This document shows, piece after piece, positions 47,510 to 58,219 of a DNA stretch of 64,000 bases (the first letter of the stretch is position 1; each line of letters starts with the position of its first letter). A program made the position numbers and the translations under genes. The stretch covers positions 12,533,621-12,597,620 of the forward strand of contig CAJINV010000002.1 of NCBI GenBank assembly GCA_905178155.1, given 5' to 3'. The notes under the pieces are model-generated. The model was not told where the DNA came from. It made no database searches and saw only the letters and a list, made by a program, of their open reading frames with translations. Source of the stretch: Amoebophrya sp. A120 (Eukaryota; Sar; Dinophyceae; Syndiniales; Amoebophryaceae).

Positions 47510-49132
47510 TTATTCGTAGCCGGCAATGTGCGTGGTTGACATCAGCTGCTGCTGCTGGTCGGACACCCGCGGCTGCTGTCCCGTGTAGCGCGAAGCCGGG
47601 CGTTGCAACCCGCTTTGCTGCTGGGCCAAGAGCGCTTGCTGCGAGGCCCGCGTGGTTCGGCTGCCCTGCTGTTGGGCGAGAGGCGGTTGTTGCGAGGCCC
47701 GCATGGCTCGGCTCTCCTGCTGTTGGGCCAGCAGCGCTTGTTGCGAGGGTCGCATGACTTGGCTCTGCTGTTGCTGCTGCTGTTGCTGCACTTGGCTCGC
47801 TCCCCCCGCAGCCTGACTTTGCACGCGGGACTGCTGCGTAGTTGCGGGCCGGGCTGCAGTGGCCGTACCGATCGCACGGCCTGGGCTGGGACGCGGGCTG
47901 CGGCTCCGCGACCGCCCCGCGCGGTTGGACGCAGCGGCAGTGCGACAGAGGTTGATTCCGTACAACATCACAGCGATGATCAAAGTCAGAAGGATAAAGA
48001 CGCCAGTTCCCTGACAGCAAAATTTGCAAAACTCAGCGTTAGCACCGGTCCCCGCCGCAGCGTACGTCGGTTTGTAGGGACTGGGCGTCGTCGTGGGCAC
48101 AACACCCTGCTTGTTTTCCGTGTGATTTTTTGCCGCGCCGACCGGAGTCGCACTCTTTCCCGCGCCTTTTCCCCCATGTTGGACGTCGCCACCGCCGGAT
48201 CCCGCACCATTTCCCGCGCCTTTCCCGGAGGATGAATCGGTACTGTTTTTGCCGGCGCCAACACTCGCCGAATCGCCCTGGTTCCCCGGGACGGCGTTCG
48301 CAGCGGCTGCCGCCGCAGCCTCGTCCGCCTGCTCCTGCAGAGTCTCCCCAGTGAGCGGAGTTTCCTCGGGCGGTTTCTTCGATTGTCCCGAAATGAAGTC
48401 GGAGACGGGGAGCTGGTTAGCAGGAGCAGGAGCAGGAGCAGCGGTCGCAGTTGGAGCTGCCGAGCTAACCACGGATTCCGTGGTGCGCTGGGTTGGATCG
48501 ACATTCCTTCCCAACGTGGGCAGCTCGTCGCCCATGGCTCCTTCCAAGCGTGTCTCACCATCCTCATCTTCGTCGTCGGCGGGCTCTTCTACTTCCAGCG
48601 GTGATTCGGCGTCGGCGGCGTCTACGCTTGATATTGGCGCTTCATCGCCGGTACTGCCTGACGATGCGGTACCGTCGTCAGTGTAGAGATCGGGTGTGCT
48701 TCCCGACGACGCCTCTGCGCTCTCATCGGTTTGATCGCCGCTCGCACCTGCTCCCGAGGGGAGCAATGGTCCGCTGCTCGCGCTCGACTTCCCTCCACTC
48801 CCCGCGGAGGGCCCTGCGTCGGTCGGGGGACCACCCTCGGCTGATGTGCCTTTACCCTCTCCCTTCGCGGAGGTGTCGCCAGCCTCTGCCGCAGCGTCCT
48901 GAGATCCGCCATGACCGCCCGTCCCCTCGTGCCCCGAGGCCCCGGCGGGTTGCCGGCCGGTCGTCAAGAACGTGCCGGACAAGTGCCGAGCGTGGCCCTT
49001 CCCGTTTTCAAGATCTCCGTGCCCCTCGATGAACCGATCCAGCAACGCTTTCTGCCGCAAGTGCCCTCTTTTTTCAGCAGAGAGCGTTGCCACCGAGGCG
49101 CCACTGAGGAGAGTGCTGCGAAAAAGTCGCAT
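47510..49132 (-). CDS. Single-pass membrane protein with low-complexity ectodomain and Gln-rich repeats
   Basis: Single exon as modelled, 540 residues, ATG at 49132. The N-terminus (MRLFRSTLLSGASVATLSA) is a possible but weak signal peptide. Residues ~50-350 are Gly/Ser/Ala/Pro/Glu-rich, mucin-like, with several N-x-S/T sites. A transmembrane helix (GVFILLTLIIAVMLYGINLC, ~residue 385) is preceded by EFCKFCCQG, a cysteine cluster that could be palmitoylated. The region after it is basic (RAGRSRSRSPRPSPGR), which by the positive-inside rule puts it in the cytosol. Then comes a poly-Gln run and three ~19-residue repeats of the type SQQALLAQQQ-SRxxRA. Family unknown. A short upstream exon is possible because TTTTCGCAG just after the ATG could be an acceptor. 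Confidence 0.7.
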   Translation of the reverse strand: MRLFRSTLLSGASVATLSAEKRGHLRQKALLDRFIEGHGDLENGKGHARHLSGTFLTTGRQPAGASGHEGTGGHGGSQDAAAEAGDTSAKGEGKGTSAEGGPPTDAGPSAGSGGKSSASSGPLLPSGAGASGDQTDESAEASSGSTPDLYTDDGTASSGSTGDEAPISSVDAADAESPLEVEEPADDEDEDGETRLEGAMGDELPTLGRNVDPTQRTTESVVSSAAPTATAAPAPAPANQLPVSDFISGQSKKPPEETPLTGETLQEQADEAAAAAAANAVPGNQGDSASVGAGKNSTDSSSGKGAGNGAGSGGGDVQHGGKGAGKSATPVGAAKNHTENKQGVVPTTTPSPYKPTYAAAGTGANAEFCKFCCQGTGVFILLTLIIAVMLYGINLCRTAAASNRAGRSRSRSPRPSPGRAIGTATAARPATTQQSRVQSQAAGGASQVQQQQQQQQSQVMRPSQQALLAQQQESRAMRASQQPPLAQQQGSRTTRASQQALLAQQQSGLQRPASRYTGQQPRVSDQQQQLMSTTHIAGYE

Positions 49133-50484
49133 TTGTCTTCTCGGGTAAGTAGGTGGACGCGGTTAGAACAAAAAGATAAATTTTCTTGCGCAGAGTAAGT
49201 TGTGATTTTCGAGGTGAAATAAGTCTCCAGTGGTACACATTTAATCTGAAAAGCCTCCTTGTCAAACGCTTGCGACAAAAAGAAAAGTCAAAGAAGTGCG
49301 TCTTGGAAAACGTGAGTGCATGACCTGTTTTTACTCAGTACATTTGATCGAGCACGGAAATCTTCACATTCTAGACCTTCGATTGCTGAGCAGCCTAATA
49401 GACGAAACATCGCTTTCCAGGTGAGTCCTCGTCCGCAAAAGAGGCATGTCCAACACTTGTTTTGAACGACACGAAACACCAGAAAAACGAAAAAGCAGTG
49501 GGATGCTTTTTCTTGCACGACGAACTGCGCACGAAACTTCTTGCAGTGCTTACCTGATACAGGACGAATACGAAAGACCTGGGTGCAGAGACAGTACGAG
49601 ACGACACCCAAACACGTTTCGCCACTTTCTGCCCGATGTCTTCCAATTTTCATGAGCAGAAGGAAATTTCAAAACAACTAGATTGAACACGAAATCACTG
49701 TTGTACAGGTACAGCGAAACAACCCGCGCCCACCTCAGCCATGACAGTTCGGGGGCGGAGCCGCTGCGAGGATCTTGTGGACGTAGTTTCTGCAAGAGGA
49801 GTGATGGGTCAACTTGGTTGTCACAGGGATACTTCGGGTGATTCTGAAAGCATGCAATATCTGGTGTGGGATTGGGTCTGGGATGCAGACACAGTTGTTA
49901 AGAAGCAGTGCATCTTCCGGGTAAGAAGTGCATTTGATTTGCTTTACTCGATTCTGGGGTACGAGAATCGTATGTATAAGCAGGAACCGAGTGGCAGAAA
50001 AAAATTCAATTTGAGTACACGGGGAAGTAGCCATGCGGGGAGTGGTTTTCTACGTATGCTCTTACTGTTCAGAAAATGTAGATGTTTCTGGGGCACTACA
50101 TCTTCAGGAGGTGGTGGTAGTGCCGAGTGGCGCTAGTGTACAGATCGTGCGTCTGTGCGGTCCGAGGGGCTTCGGCTCGCGGTGCTGAATATTTCTAATG
50201 TAAAAATTTTGTAAGCAAATCGTACAATGAAAAAAATCTCAACTGGTAAAGAAAAATGAATGTCTAAACAAAAAAAAAGCTGAAATTGGAATCGCAGAAT
50301 CAAAGTATAAAAAAAGTAGAAGGTATGATATGCAAAATGTTTTCAATCAACGGAAAAAAATCATGTGGAAATAGGAATGGCACAACTACTAGTTACAACC
50401 ACAGATTTGCTTTGTAAGTAGAGTGGTCGAGAGACAGAGGCAGAGCATGCATTTGTTCGATAATGCAGCTGCACCGTGCGATTA
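49133..50484. other. 1.35-kb intergenic, no firm gene
   Basis: A 131-codon plus-strand frame at 49741-50136 is the longest here. It has no recognisable domain and opposes the direction of every supported gene, so I do not call it. Confidence 0.45.
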
Positions 50485-52961
50485 CTACGGAAAGACCCCA
50501 CCCGGTCCGCGCCCGGTCGTTTCCTGCCGCGGCGCCAGGTACGTGCTCTGCGGCTGCTGCATGTTGTCGTCCCCATCGAACTGAACCCCGGGCGGTCCCA
50601 CCTGGTAAATAGCCACTTCGTCATCGTACATCATCATGGTCGGAGGTGGTCCTCCCGGCCCCGTGAAGCCTCTTCCGCGCGCCGTACCGTAGCTGTCCTG
50701 CCCCCGGCCTGCGCCTGTCCGGCTCGGCTTCGGCGCTCCGAGTGCGCCCATCACGCCGAAAATCAGCCCAACGCACAGGCCCATCACGACGATCCACACA
50801 AACCAGCAGAAACAGCAGAACCCGCTGCAGCATCCGGCGGCACTGTTGTTGTTTCCGCACGTACAGGGGTCGTTTTTGGTGGTATGATCGACCCCGCCCT
50901 GCGCACCGCAGCACCCTCCGCCACCGCCACCATAATTGTCCCGCCCGCGCAGATGCTTTTCGTGCTCGATCATTCTCATTTCCGACTCGTGGACGCTCTC
51001 CCGAATGCGGTTTCCCGCTTGCGCCGCCAGATACCCGCCTCCCAACCGGACCAGATCCGTCGCAACGTCGCCGGCCGCCTGTTTAAAGCCGCCCTTCGCT
51101 TCTGATTCTTGTTCCCCTTGATGCCGGGAAATCACTTTCTCCCCGGTTGCAGCTGCCCCGCCTGCCGCCGCGATGCCGTCCCCTTGGCGGCCAGCACCCG
51201 CACCGGGAGTGGGCGGATTTGCACCCGCACCCGGGCGAGGCGTGTTGGCGGATCCTCCGTGCGGGGTGCGCTTCTCCTCCTCTGCAGCCGCTTCACTTTC
51301 CAATACGGAGATCAAATGGCTCGCGCTGTTCGCGGGGGTCAGCACGAAAGGCGCGCTCGAGTCCACGAAAACGTCGTTGCCGCCGACTTTGTAGGACTGC
51401 GCCACGCCGCCGTTTTTGTTGCCTTCGCCCCAGGCAAGATCCAACTTCCGGCAGTTCAAGTGCCCAATGCCAACGCCCGTGGACTGCGTCGCCATGACCG
51501 CGTACGCTGCGCCAACATCGTACGCCATCTCCCCGTCACTACGCCACTGCTTGAGCAGCGCCGGGTTTGACAACGTTTCCCACTGCTGCAGTCTCTGTTC
51601 CTCCGTCACCGCATTCCTGTCGTAGTGGTCCGTCTTCTGGCAGTTTTCCCCCAAGGTCGGCAGTTGCATCCTGTGTTTTTTACATTAAATGTCAATATCG
51701 TTAGTGCGCGACGATGGACCGGCATCGGCAACTACCAAAGCAACAGCTAGAATAAAAGCAAAAGAACCATCCTCAGTATGTCTCTCATACACCGAGAACC
51801 AAGATCCAAAAAAATGTCTGTACAGTTTGTCCTTGAATGGCTCTTCCGGGGGCGGCAACAAGGATGGCTGCGTCGCCAGCATTCGCATAGATGGCCACAG
51901 CGGACCGAGGCTCTGCGGCATCACAACGGCGTCACGGAGCGGATGCCCTACTTCGTGCAGGCAAGTGCGGCCCGCGCCGGGAGTCTGCTGGCCTTGGGAC
52001 TCTTTCATCTTCACCAGCCGCCCGATGTGCTCCTCCATCCCAGACTCGTCGTTGGCTGTTTTTTTTGGAAAAGATTATAGTAAAGGTGGCAATGAATTCT
52101 GTACCATAATTTCATTTTTCAGCTTGAGCACCTGAAAAAAAAGCGCGGCGAGAAGTGAATTAGCTTCTACAACTTGAAGCCGAAACTTCTGTGTCCGTCT
52201 TGCACTTGCATAGATTACTTCTACATCTCAAAACTGATAGTACCTCCCGCCGAGCAAGCTTTCGGGTCCCCCTTGAAGACGAAGACGACGTCGAGGGTCG
52301 GCATTTTGTGGTCGATCGAGGAAGACGGAGTGTACATGTCCACCGGAACGTACATTTTCGGCAGCATCACGTGGTACTCGCTGGCTTCGTCGATCGGTTC
52401 CCAGGTGCCGGTTTGCGAGTTCAAGCAGGCGACATTTGTCTGCGAAACGTGCAGATCCACGGTTTGGCTGTCGCGCATGTCGTGGACCAGATCGGCAAAA
52501 ACGTTGGCGGGCAACTTTTCGAAGCGAAAAAACCGCATTTTGTGCGCCCCGTCCTGGGACAGTGGGTACAGGTGGCTGGCGTGCATAGGCTCCGTGGTGC
52601 CGTAGAGCAGGTCATCAAAATACACTACAATCGTGTTGATCCGCGACTGTGCCTGCTGCGCTGCGCGGTCGGCAACGGTGTAGCAGGCAACCTTTTCCCC
52701 GACACTGCGGCGAAGCTGCGCACTGTACAACTCATACGGATCCAGGGGCTTGTCGGATAAAGGAAACCCGTGGGGGGGCAGTCCTACCCGCGTCGTCGCT
52801 CGGGCATTCTTCTTGTAGTTCTGTGTGCCGGTGGCACTCTTGGTCGTCTTCTTGCTCGCGACCAATTTTTGCCTGTTCGCCACTGCGCTCTGCTGGGCGC
52901 TCCTGCCGCTGGCTCCGACGGCGGCAGTGGCAACCGCCATGAAACTAAACTTGACCACCAT
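50485..52961 (-). CDS. Predicted type I membrane protein with cysteine-rich membrane-proximal region
   Basis: Exons 52961-52244, 52055-51824 and 51670-50485, with GT-AG introns of 188 and 153 nt; 2,136 nt, 711 residues, phases consistent. Signal peptide MVVKFSFMAVATAAVGASG. The N-terminal ectodomain (about 240 residues) has beta-rich stretches (INTIVVYFDDLLYGTTEP, LDVVFVFKGD) of unknown family. Exon 2 carries CLHEVGHPLRDA, a fit to the HExxH zinc-protease pattern, but no third ligand is evident and the resemblance may be chance. A Gly/Pro/Ala linker follows, then a cysteine cluster (CTCGNNNSAAGCCSGFCC) leading into the membrane segment WFVWIVVMGLCVGLIFGVMG near residue 590, and a short Gly/Pro-rich tail. 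It shares the Cys-cluster-plus-TM plan with the next gene downstream. Confidence 0.72.
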
Positions 52962-54145
52962 TATCCGGGGACGAAAAATGATGAAGATGATACTTAGATA
53001 TTACAGCGGGGTTGTACTGTATTGAATTTATGAATAATTCAAAAAAAGCGTGTTGAGAGGCAGCCGGATAAAACTGGAGGTTCGTTGTCCTAAATTGAGT
53101 CCGAAAAATACCGAAGGAAGCCACGCGAGCTTCCGGGTGATCGCCCTGATTTGTTGAAGAGGCCTTAATTGAGCTTTGTCCAATATCTCAGATGGAATTG
53201 GAAACATCACAGCAAGAAGACGAAGAAAAAGACACGAAGCGCAAAACATTTAAGCACGAGGTCAACAGCACGATCGGGAGTACAAAGACGAACTGTATAA
53301 TCAGGACGATTGCTGCTAATTTGTTCGAACGACGTGATCAGTATTCTACAGTGAACGAAAAAAATATTGTACTTTTCGCGACGCAGACCAACTGCAACAG
53401 TACGAGTTTCATTTCCTTTCCACAAGATAACATCACGACACATGAAATCTTCTTCATTGCGACGGGCACACAATAGCGAACCAACCAGCGCGAACAAAGA
53501 TAAAAATTCATAACTACTGCATGAAAGACAGGCAACATATGAGCAGCCCTCCATTGTCGCCATTCACTCTTTCTTACTGATGTCACACTGGAAACCAAAA
53601 TTCGACATACATTTTGTACAGGGTATCTTGCTATTTTTGGAGCATGCAAAAACTCAAATAATTCGTCGTGTACAACGTAACATCGAAAATTTTATGACAT
53701 TTTTCCGTATGCGCAAAATCAAAGCTGAAGTCTTACTCATGGTCATGACATGTTCCACGTGAAATTTATTTTGAAAACATCAAAAAGTTTTATGACATTC
53801 TGACTTTTCCATACTATAAAAACTGAAATTACTCTACTTTATTAGGGGCGAGACACAATTACTTCACTTTACTCAAATATTACTCTTACTCATGCGCATC
53901 TTCTATAACTTTCCTGAGCTTTATGCTTATCTTTCCCGGAATGTATGTGATGAAATTAATTCATTTGTTCTGTTTCAGAAGCGAGTTATTTTTACTCAGT
54001 TGTACACATTGGCTATTTCGATCGTTTTTGAGGACGTCGATTCGTGAAGCTTCGACTCGAACTCGTTTCTGTGGTAAAGCTGAAGTACTTCTTCATCCTC
54101 GACGTTATTCCACTTCAACTTTTCCGAACAATATCATCTTTGTCG
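52962..54145. other. 1.2-kb intergenic, no gene seen
   Basis: AT-rich; contains two copies of TTTTATGACATT (near 53690 and 53789) but no coding signal. Confidence 0.5.
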
Positions 54146-57100
54146 TCACGGAGACTCTTCAGAGTCCGGCTCCTCGTCATCACCTTCCTCTTGGCTCTCT
54201 TCTTCCTCGCGGCTATCAGTAGCCACCGGAAGTAGCCGCTTCGTCAACGCGTGCAAAAACTGGCGCATCACCCGTTTTGCGCGGGACCAGGACACTCTGT
54301 ACACGTCGACTGCAACCTCTCTCTGGTCCTCGTAGTCGCGGTGAAAGTGCTGGCCGTAGATAAGACTGAACGGAACACCGAATGGCGTCAGTAGCGTGTA
54401 CGAGTGTCGTGTTTCGAGGTCTATCCCTGCGAAGTAGATTTCCTTCAGTGGTCCGAACACGGTGCCCCGGCCGGTGTACGGGTCTAACAACGTCCGATGA
54501 TCGGGACATATTTCGTTCGCGCTAATTCCCGCTATTCTTCTGGTTATTTCGCAGTGTGCCTCATCTGCTTGCGCGAACTTCTTGTCAAGCACGAGAAGCA
54601 GCCGCGCTCTTCTGCTGTCAACGGCTGCAAGCAAGTTCTGCCTCTTGATCTTTCCTCCCTCCGAATGGGCAGCAAGCATGTCGACCGCAATCAGCAGGAG
54701 GGGTTCCGGAGTCCGGTCGTCAGAGTGCCGATTGATCGGCACTGCGTCCGCTCCACTGGGGCAGTTGGCAACAGCTTCAATCACCTCCCACCGCTCGGAC
54801 ACGGTCCAGTCATCGAATGCGATCATGCCCGCACGAATCCAGAAGAAGAACTCGCAACACTGTTTGGCCTGCTTTTCCACGGCGGGATCAACACCGCGGC
54901 GGCCCTGTTTGGTGTATCCGTTGGCGCGCGCAAACAGCGGCATCTGTGCGCAATTGATCACACTCGCGAGGAAGAATTTCCGAAGCCACCGAGCAAGCGG
55001 CTTCGCGGCGGAGCAACCATCTGCGCGCAAAATGTGCATCCAGAAGTCGTCTGTTGTGTACATCTGGACGAAGTCTTCCAGCTCAGGAAGTTGAAGTTCC
55101 GCATCCACGGTTAATTGTTCAAGAGGATCAAACAGGCCGAGAAATAAAAACTCAAGGTCCATCCTCGGTCTCGGGTTTTCCCGTCCGTTCCACATCCTTA
55201 GTTCGAGCGCCGCTCCCAAGTAGTCGGTGGAACTAGACTTTTTCATTCTCCTCTCCTTCCCCCGACATTGTTCCCTGACTTTTTCAGCCTCTGCTCGTAG
55301 GCCGTGTCTCCGATTGTCGACGCGCTGGATTGGGTGGGGAACCGCCTTCCCGTCTTGGAGGACGAAGCGGCGCGGGTCTTCGTAGTCCATGGCCAAGTTG
55401 AGACATTTTGGCGCCCCAAAGTCGAAGCAGACAGACCACTTCGGGTCGGTCAGACGGAGTGCGCGCAACACAAACTGCACCGGGTCCACGCCGCCCGCTT
55501 CCATCTCGCCGTTGTGGTAGTACCAGCCGGAACGCTCGTACTCATCTAGCGTGAAAAACAGATCGGCGTTAGCGGTAGGGGTTTCTGCACAGAATCGCAA
55601 GTCCGGACCCTCGACCCCAACATGGAGCATCTCGCCATCCCGCAACTCATCCTCCGCAGTGATGGAGCGCGACGGTGTACTAGTATTCCTGTGCATGGGG
55701 CTCTCCTCAATGTCCTGGTGTGGCTCCGCCCTCTGCTCCTGGTCGGTGGCGCCGGAAGCGTCGCTCGCATGTTGCGGCTCTGCAACCTCCTCGATCTTCA
55801 CCGCGTTTGCACTGCACCGAACCACACCCGGCTGTTCCTCTTTGTCCTGCAGAAGCCGGTGAAGCTGAATCAGCACTGGCGGGAACTTATTGTCTGGGTC
55901 ATCGCTTGGGATTTTTGCTGCAATCTTGGTTTGCAGCTCCCGAAAGCGCTCCTTTTTGTTTTTTGACTTGTAGTTCTCGATGGACACGGTGAAAGAATCT
56001 TCTTCCGAACCACTTAGTCGCTGCACTTTCAACGAAATCGTGGATGCATTTGTGTTTTTTTCTCGACAGGTGGAAAGACCGAGGTGACCAGGTGTTTTCT
56101 TATTGTGCTCGTGGATTCTGGTGTTCCGATCGGGTTGAGAGCCGTCGTCGTCAGAGCTGTTGGTGTCCAGACCCTGAAGCTTGCGCCTATCCCTTTGCAG
56201 CACGTGCATTTTTTCTTCTTTATTCTCAGGATTCACATTCACCTCGTCAAGATCGATCTTATTCTTACGAGATGAAACCGTCTTCGCAGCGGAAGACAAG
56301 TGCTTTTTTCCGTGATGTTTCGCATTGCTCTTCCTGACGGTTGCATTGGGATTGCCACCCGTTGTACAGCCACGAGCAGGACCCGCTTGTCCGTGCTTCT
56401 CACATGTTGTGTCGACGATCTTGAAGAAATCCTTGTCCGGCCTCGCTTTCTCGGTCGCAATCCTCCGGTCTCCCGCAGCAGGCGACGGCGGCGCGCCCGT
56501 CAAGTAGCGCCGCAGTTTGTCGGTCAGGGACGAGTTATCGTCGTCTGCGTTGTAGTTTTTGAAACATTTCAGAAACTTGTCAGAGGATTTGTTGCCTTTC
56601 TTCTTGTTTGTACTTTCAGGTTCCTCTTCACCGCCTTTGGTTTTCTTGGCATCGGTATCGCCCGCTAGCAGTGGTTTTGTGCTGTTTTGGTTCTTACTAA
56701 CAGCAAGAGTACTAGCCGGTCCTTCGCTAGAACAAGTTTTGGTGTTCTTCATTCCCCCTGCCTTCGGCATCAACCGGTTGTTTTTAGAGAGAGCCGCAGC
56801 TCCTGCTCCTTCCGAGGGGGCTTTCTGATTCTTTGCATCTTCTGTGCCTGTACAACTACCAGAAGTATTCTTCACTAATCCTTCCCCGTTGAACTTCGCA
56901 CTGTACACTTCCACGGGACAGCTCTTCGAAAACCAGCACTTTTTCTTCGCTTTTTCGAACTGATACTCCGCGAACCTCGTTTTCTTTTTGTAGTACTCCT
57001 CCGGATTCGTCTGTTTCAGCTGCAGAATGGAAACGATTTCATTTTTTTGGTGGTTCAGGTTCATCTTGCTCCCGCTCGATTTGGAATTTTTGCCGTTCGA

Positions 57101-58219
57101 AGAGTTAGACGATTGCTGACCACCACCACTTTCTAGCTGCTCCATACTTTGTTCCTTAATCTTCACTTCCGTCCTCTTGATTTCCCTGGCCCATTCCTTG
57201 GCACAAAAATTCTGAAACTCCTGCACCGAGTGGAACACCTGCGGCTTGTTCTGTTCCTGTTTCTGTGCGATCTTTTCCTGCAGAATGATCTTCGTCGCTT
57301 CCTTTCGCAAGTACTGCTGTTGCTCCGGATTTGACAGAGCGAACACCTGCTCCGCGTTCTGGGGGGCAGAAACACCGCCTTGTTGGTGCGTCTGTTGTAC
57401 TAGGTGGTCCACAGCATGGGACAAAGGGACTGGTGGTGGTGGATCAAGGCTATTTGTCTTCAGCATGTTGCCCATTTGCATTTTTGCCACGTCGCGCGGA
57501 AATTCGTCCTCGATCAGACGCTGCTCTTCGGTCGTTGTAGTTCTTGCAAGAACTACAGCATTCTCTTGTTTGTCCCCGGGTGGAGCTTCGCTTCCAGGAA
57601 TAACTCCAGCAGGAGGTGGTGCTGCACCTCTCGACGAGGACAGCACCAGCTGCCCGGTAGAAGAGGTTCTAGTACTCGCCGAAATAAATTCTCCTGCTTG
57701 TTGTGCTTCTACTTCTAAAGCCACTGGATCATCGGATCTTCTTTCAGAAGCAAAAGGACCTCCTTCCTCCCCTGATTGCAGCGCCGTGGCGAAGATGTTC
57801 ATGTTCAGGTGGTCCAGGGCCGCGGGGGCATTGGAGTTTTTAGTTTTAATCTCTGCGGCAGGCACATTCTTACTATTATTCGCAAAAGAGGACGAGGAAG
57901 AGGACGAACCACCTGCCGCACTCCCAGCTACTTGTTTACCTTTTTTCTTTTCCACCTGTTCCTTCACAAGCGGGGCCAATTTCTTGTAGACCCACCTTGC
58001 GTTTTTGTTCTGCGCCAAAAAGTCTTCCATCGCCTGGCTGTTCCCCTCCAAGTAATTGTGTACGTTCTCAAAGGAGTGGAGCAAGTCTTGCTCCTTCCAG
58101 TGGGCCAGTATCGTGCCGCGGAGCACCAACCTGGTGTTCTTCAAGACGGACTCCAGGAGGGCCCGACAGTCCGACTGCCGGTTTTCCCAGATCGTTCTCG
58201 CCTCCTCGAAATGGACCAT
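54146..58219 (-). CDS. Large unknown protein with acidic tail (paralogue A)
   Basis: Single exon, 1,357 residues, ATG at 58219. No known domain recognised. The N-terminal ~85 residues are helical and contain ILAHWKEQDLLHSFENVH, matching ILPHLKDSAPFHSFAEFE in the protein at 59651-61987. Residues ~90-800 are low-complexity Lys/Ser/Asn/Gln-rich sequence with a likely coiled segment (EATKIILQEKIAQKQEQNK) and several lysine-rich patches. The C-terminal ~480 residues look globular: LFFTLDEYERSGWYY, RWLRKFFLASVINCAQM, EFFFWIRAGMIAFDDW, LLDPYTGRGTVFGPL. The end is strongly acidic (EEGDDEEPDSEESP). Nothing suggests secretion or membrane insertion. Confidence 0.75.
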   Translation of the reverse strand: MVHFEEARTIWENRQSDCRALLESVLKNTRLVLRGTILAHWKEQDLLHSFENVHNYLEGNSQAMEDFLAQNKNARWVYKKLAPLVKEQVEKKKGKQVAGSAAGGSSSSSSSFANNSKNVPAAEIKTKNSNAPAALDHLNMNIFATALQSGEEGGPFASERRSDDPVALEVEAQQAGEFISASTRTSSTGQLVLSSSRGAAPPPAGVIPGSEAPPGDKQENAVVLARTTTTEEQRLIEDEFPRDVAKMQMGNMLKTNSLDPPPPVPLSHAVDHLVQQTHQQGGVSAPQNAEQVFALSNPEQQQYLRKEATKIILQEKIAQKQEQNKPQVFHSVQEFQNFCAKEWAREIKRTEVKIKEQSMEQLESGGGQQSSNSSNGKNSKSSGSKMNLNHQKNEIVSILQLKQTNPEEYYKKKTRFAEYQFEKAKKKCWFSKSCPVEVYSAKFNGEGLVKNTSGSCTGTEDAKNQKAPSEGAGAAALSKNNRLMPKAGGMKNTKTCSSEGPASTLAVSKNQNSTKPLLAGDTDAKKTKGGEEEPESTNKKKGNKSSDKFLKCFKNYNADDDNSSLTDKLRRYLTGAPPSPAAGDRRIATEKARPDKDFFKIVDTTCEKHGQAGPARGCTTGGNPNATVRKSNAKHHGKKHLSSAAKTVSSRKNKIDLDEVNVNPENKEEKMHVLQRDRRKLQGLDTNSSDDDGSQPDRNTRIHEHNKKTPGHLGLSTCREKNTNASTISLKVQRLSGSEEDSFTVSIENYKSKNKKERFRELQTKIAAKIPSDDPDNKFPPVLIQLHRLLQDKEEQPGVVRCSANAVKIEEVAEPQHASDASGATDQEQRAEPHQDIEESPMHRNTSTPSRSITAEDELRDGEMLHVGVEGPDLRFCAETPTANADLFFTLDEYERSGWYYHNGEMEAGGVDPVQFVLRALRLTDPKWSVCFDFGAPKCLNLAMDYEDPRRFVLQDGKAVPHPIQRVDNRRHGLRAEAEKVREQCRGKERRMKKSSSTDYLGAALELRMWNGRENPRPRMDLEFLFLGLFDPLEQLTVDAELQLPELEDFVQMYTTDDFWMHILRADGCSAAKPLARWLRKFFLASVINCAQMPLFARANGYTKQGRRGVDPAVEKQAKQCCEFFFWIRAGMIAFDDWTVSERWEVIEAVANCPSGADAVPINRHSDDRTPEPLLLIAVDMLAAHSEGGKIKRQNLLAAVDSRRARLLLVLDKKFAQADEAHCEITRRIAGISANEICPDHRTLLDPYTGRGTVFGPLKEIYFAGIDLETRHSYTLLTPFGVPFSLIYGQHFHRDYEDQREVAVDVYRVSWSRAKRVMRQFLHALTKRLLPVATDSREEEESQEEGDDEEPDSEESP

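Noticed and set aside
49741-50136. 131-codon plus-strand open frame
   Set aside because: No recognisable features and opposite to every supported gene; left as uncertain.
54146-58219. Possible metal or nuclease site in the large unknown protein
   Set aside because: Scattered His and Cys residues do not form a recognisable motif.
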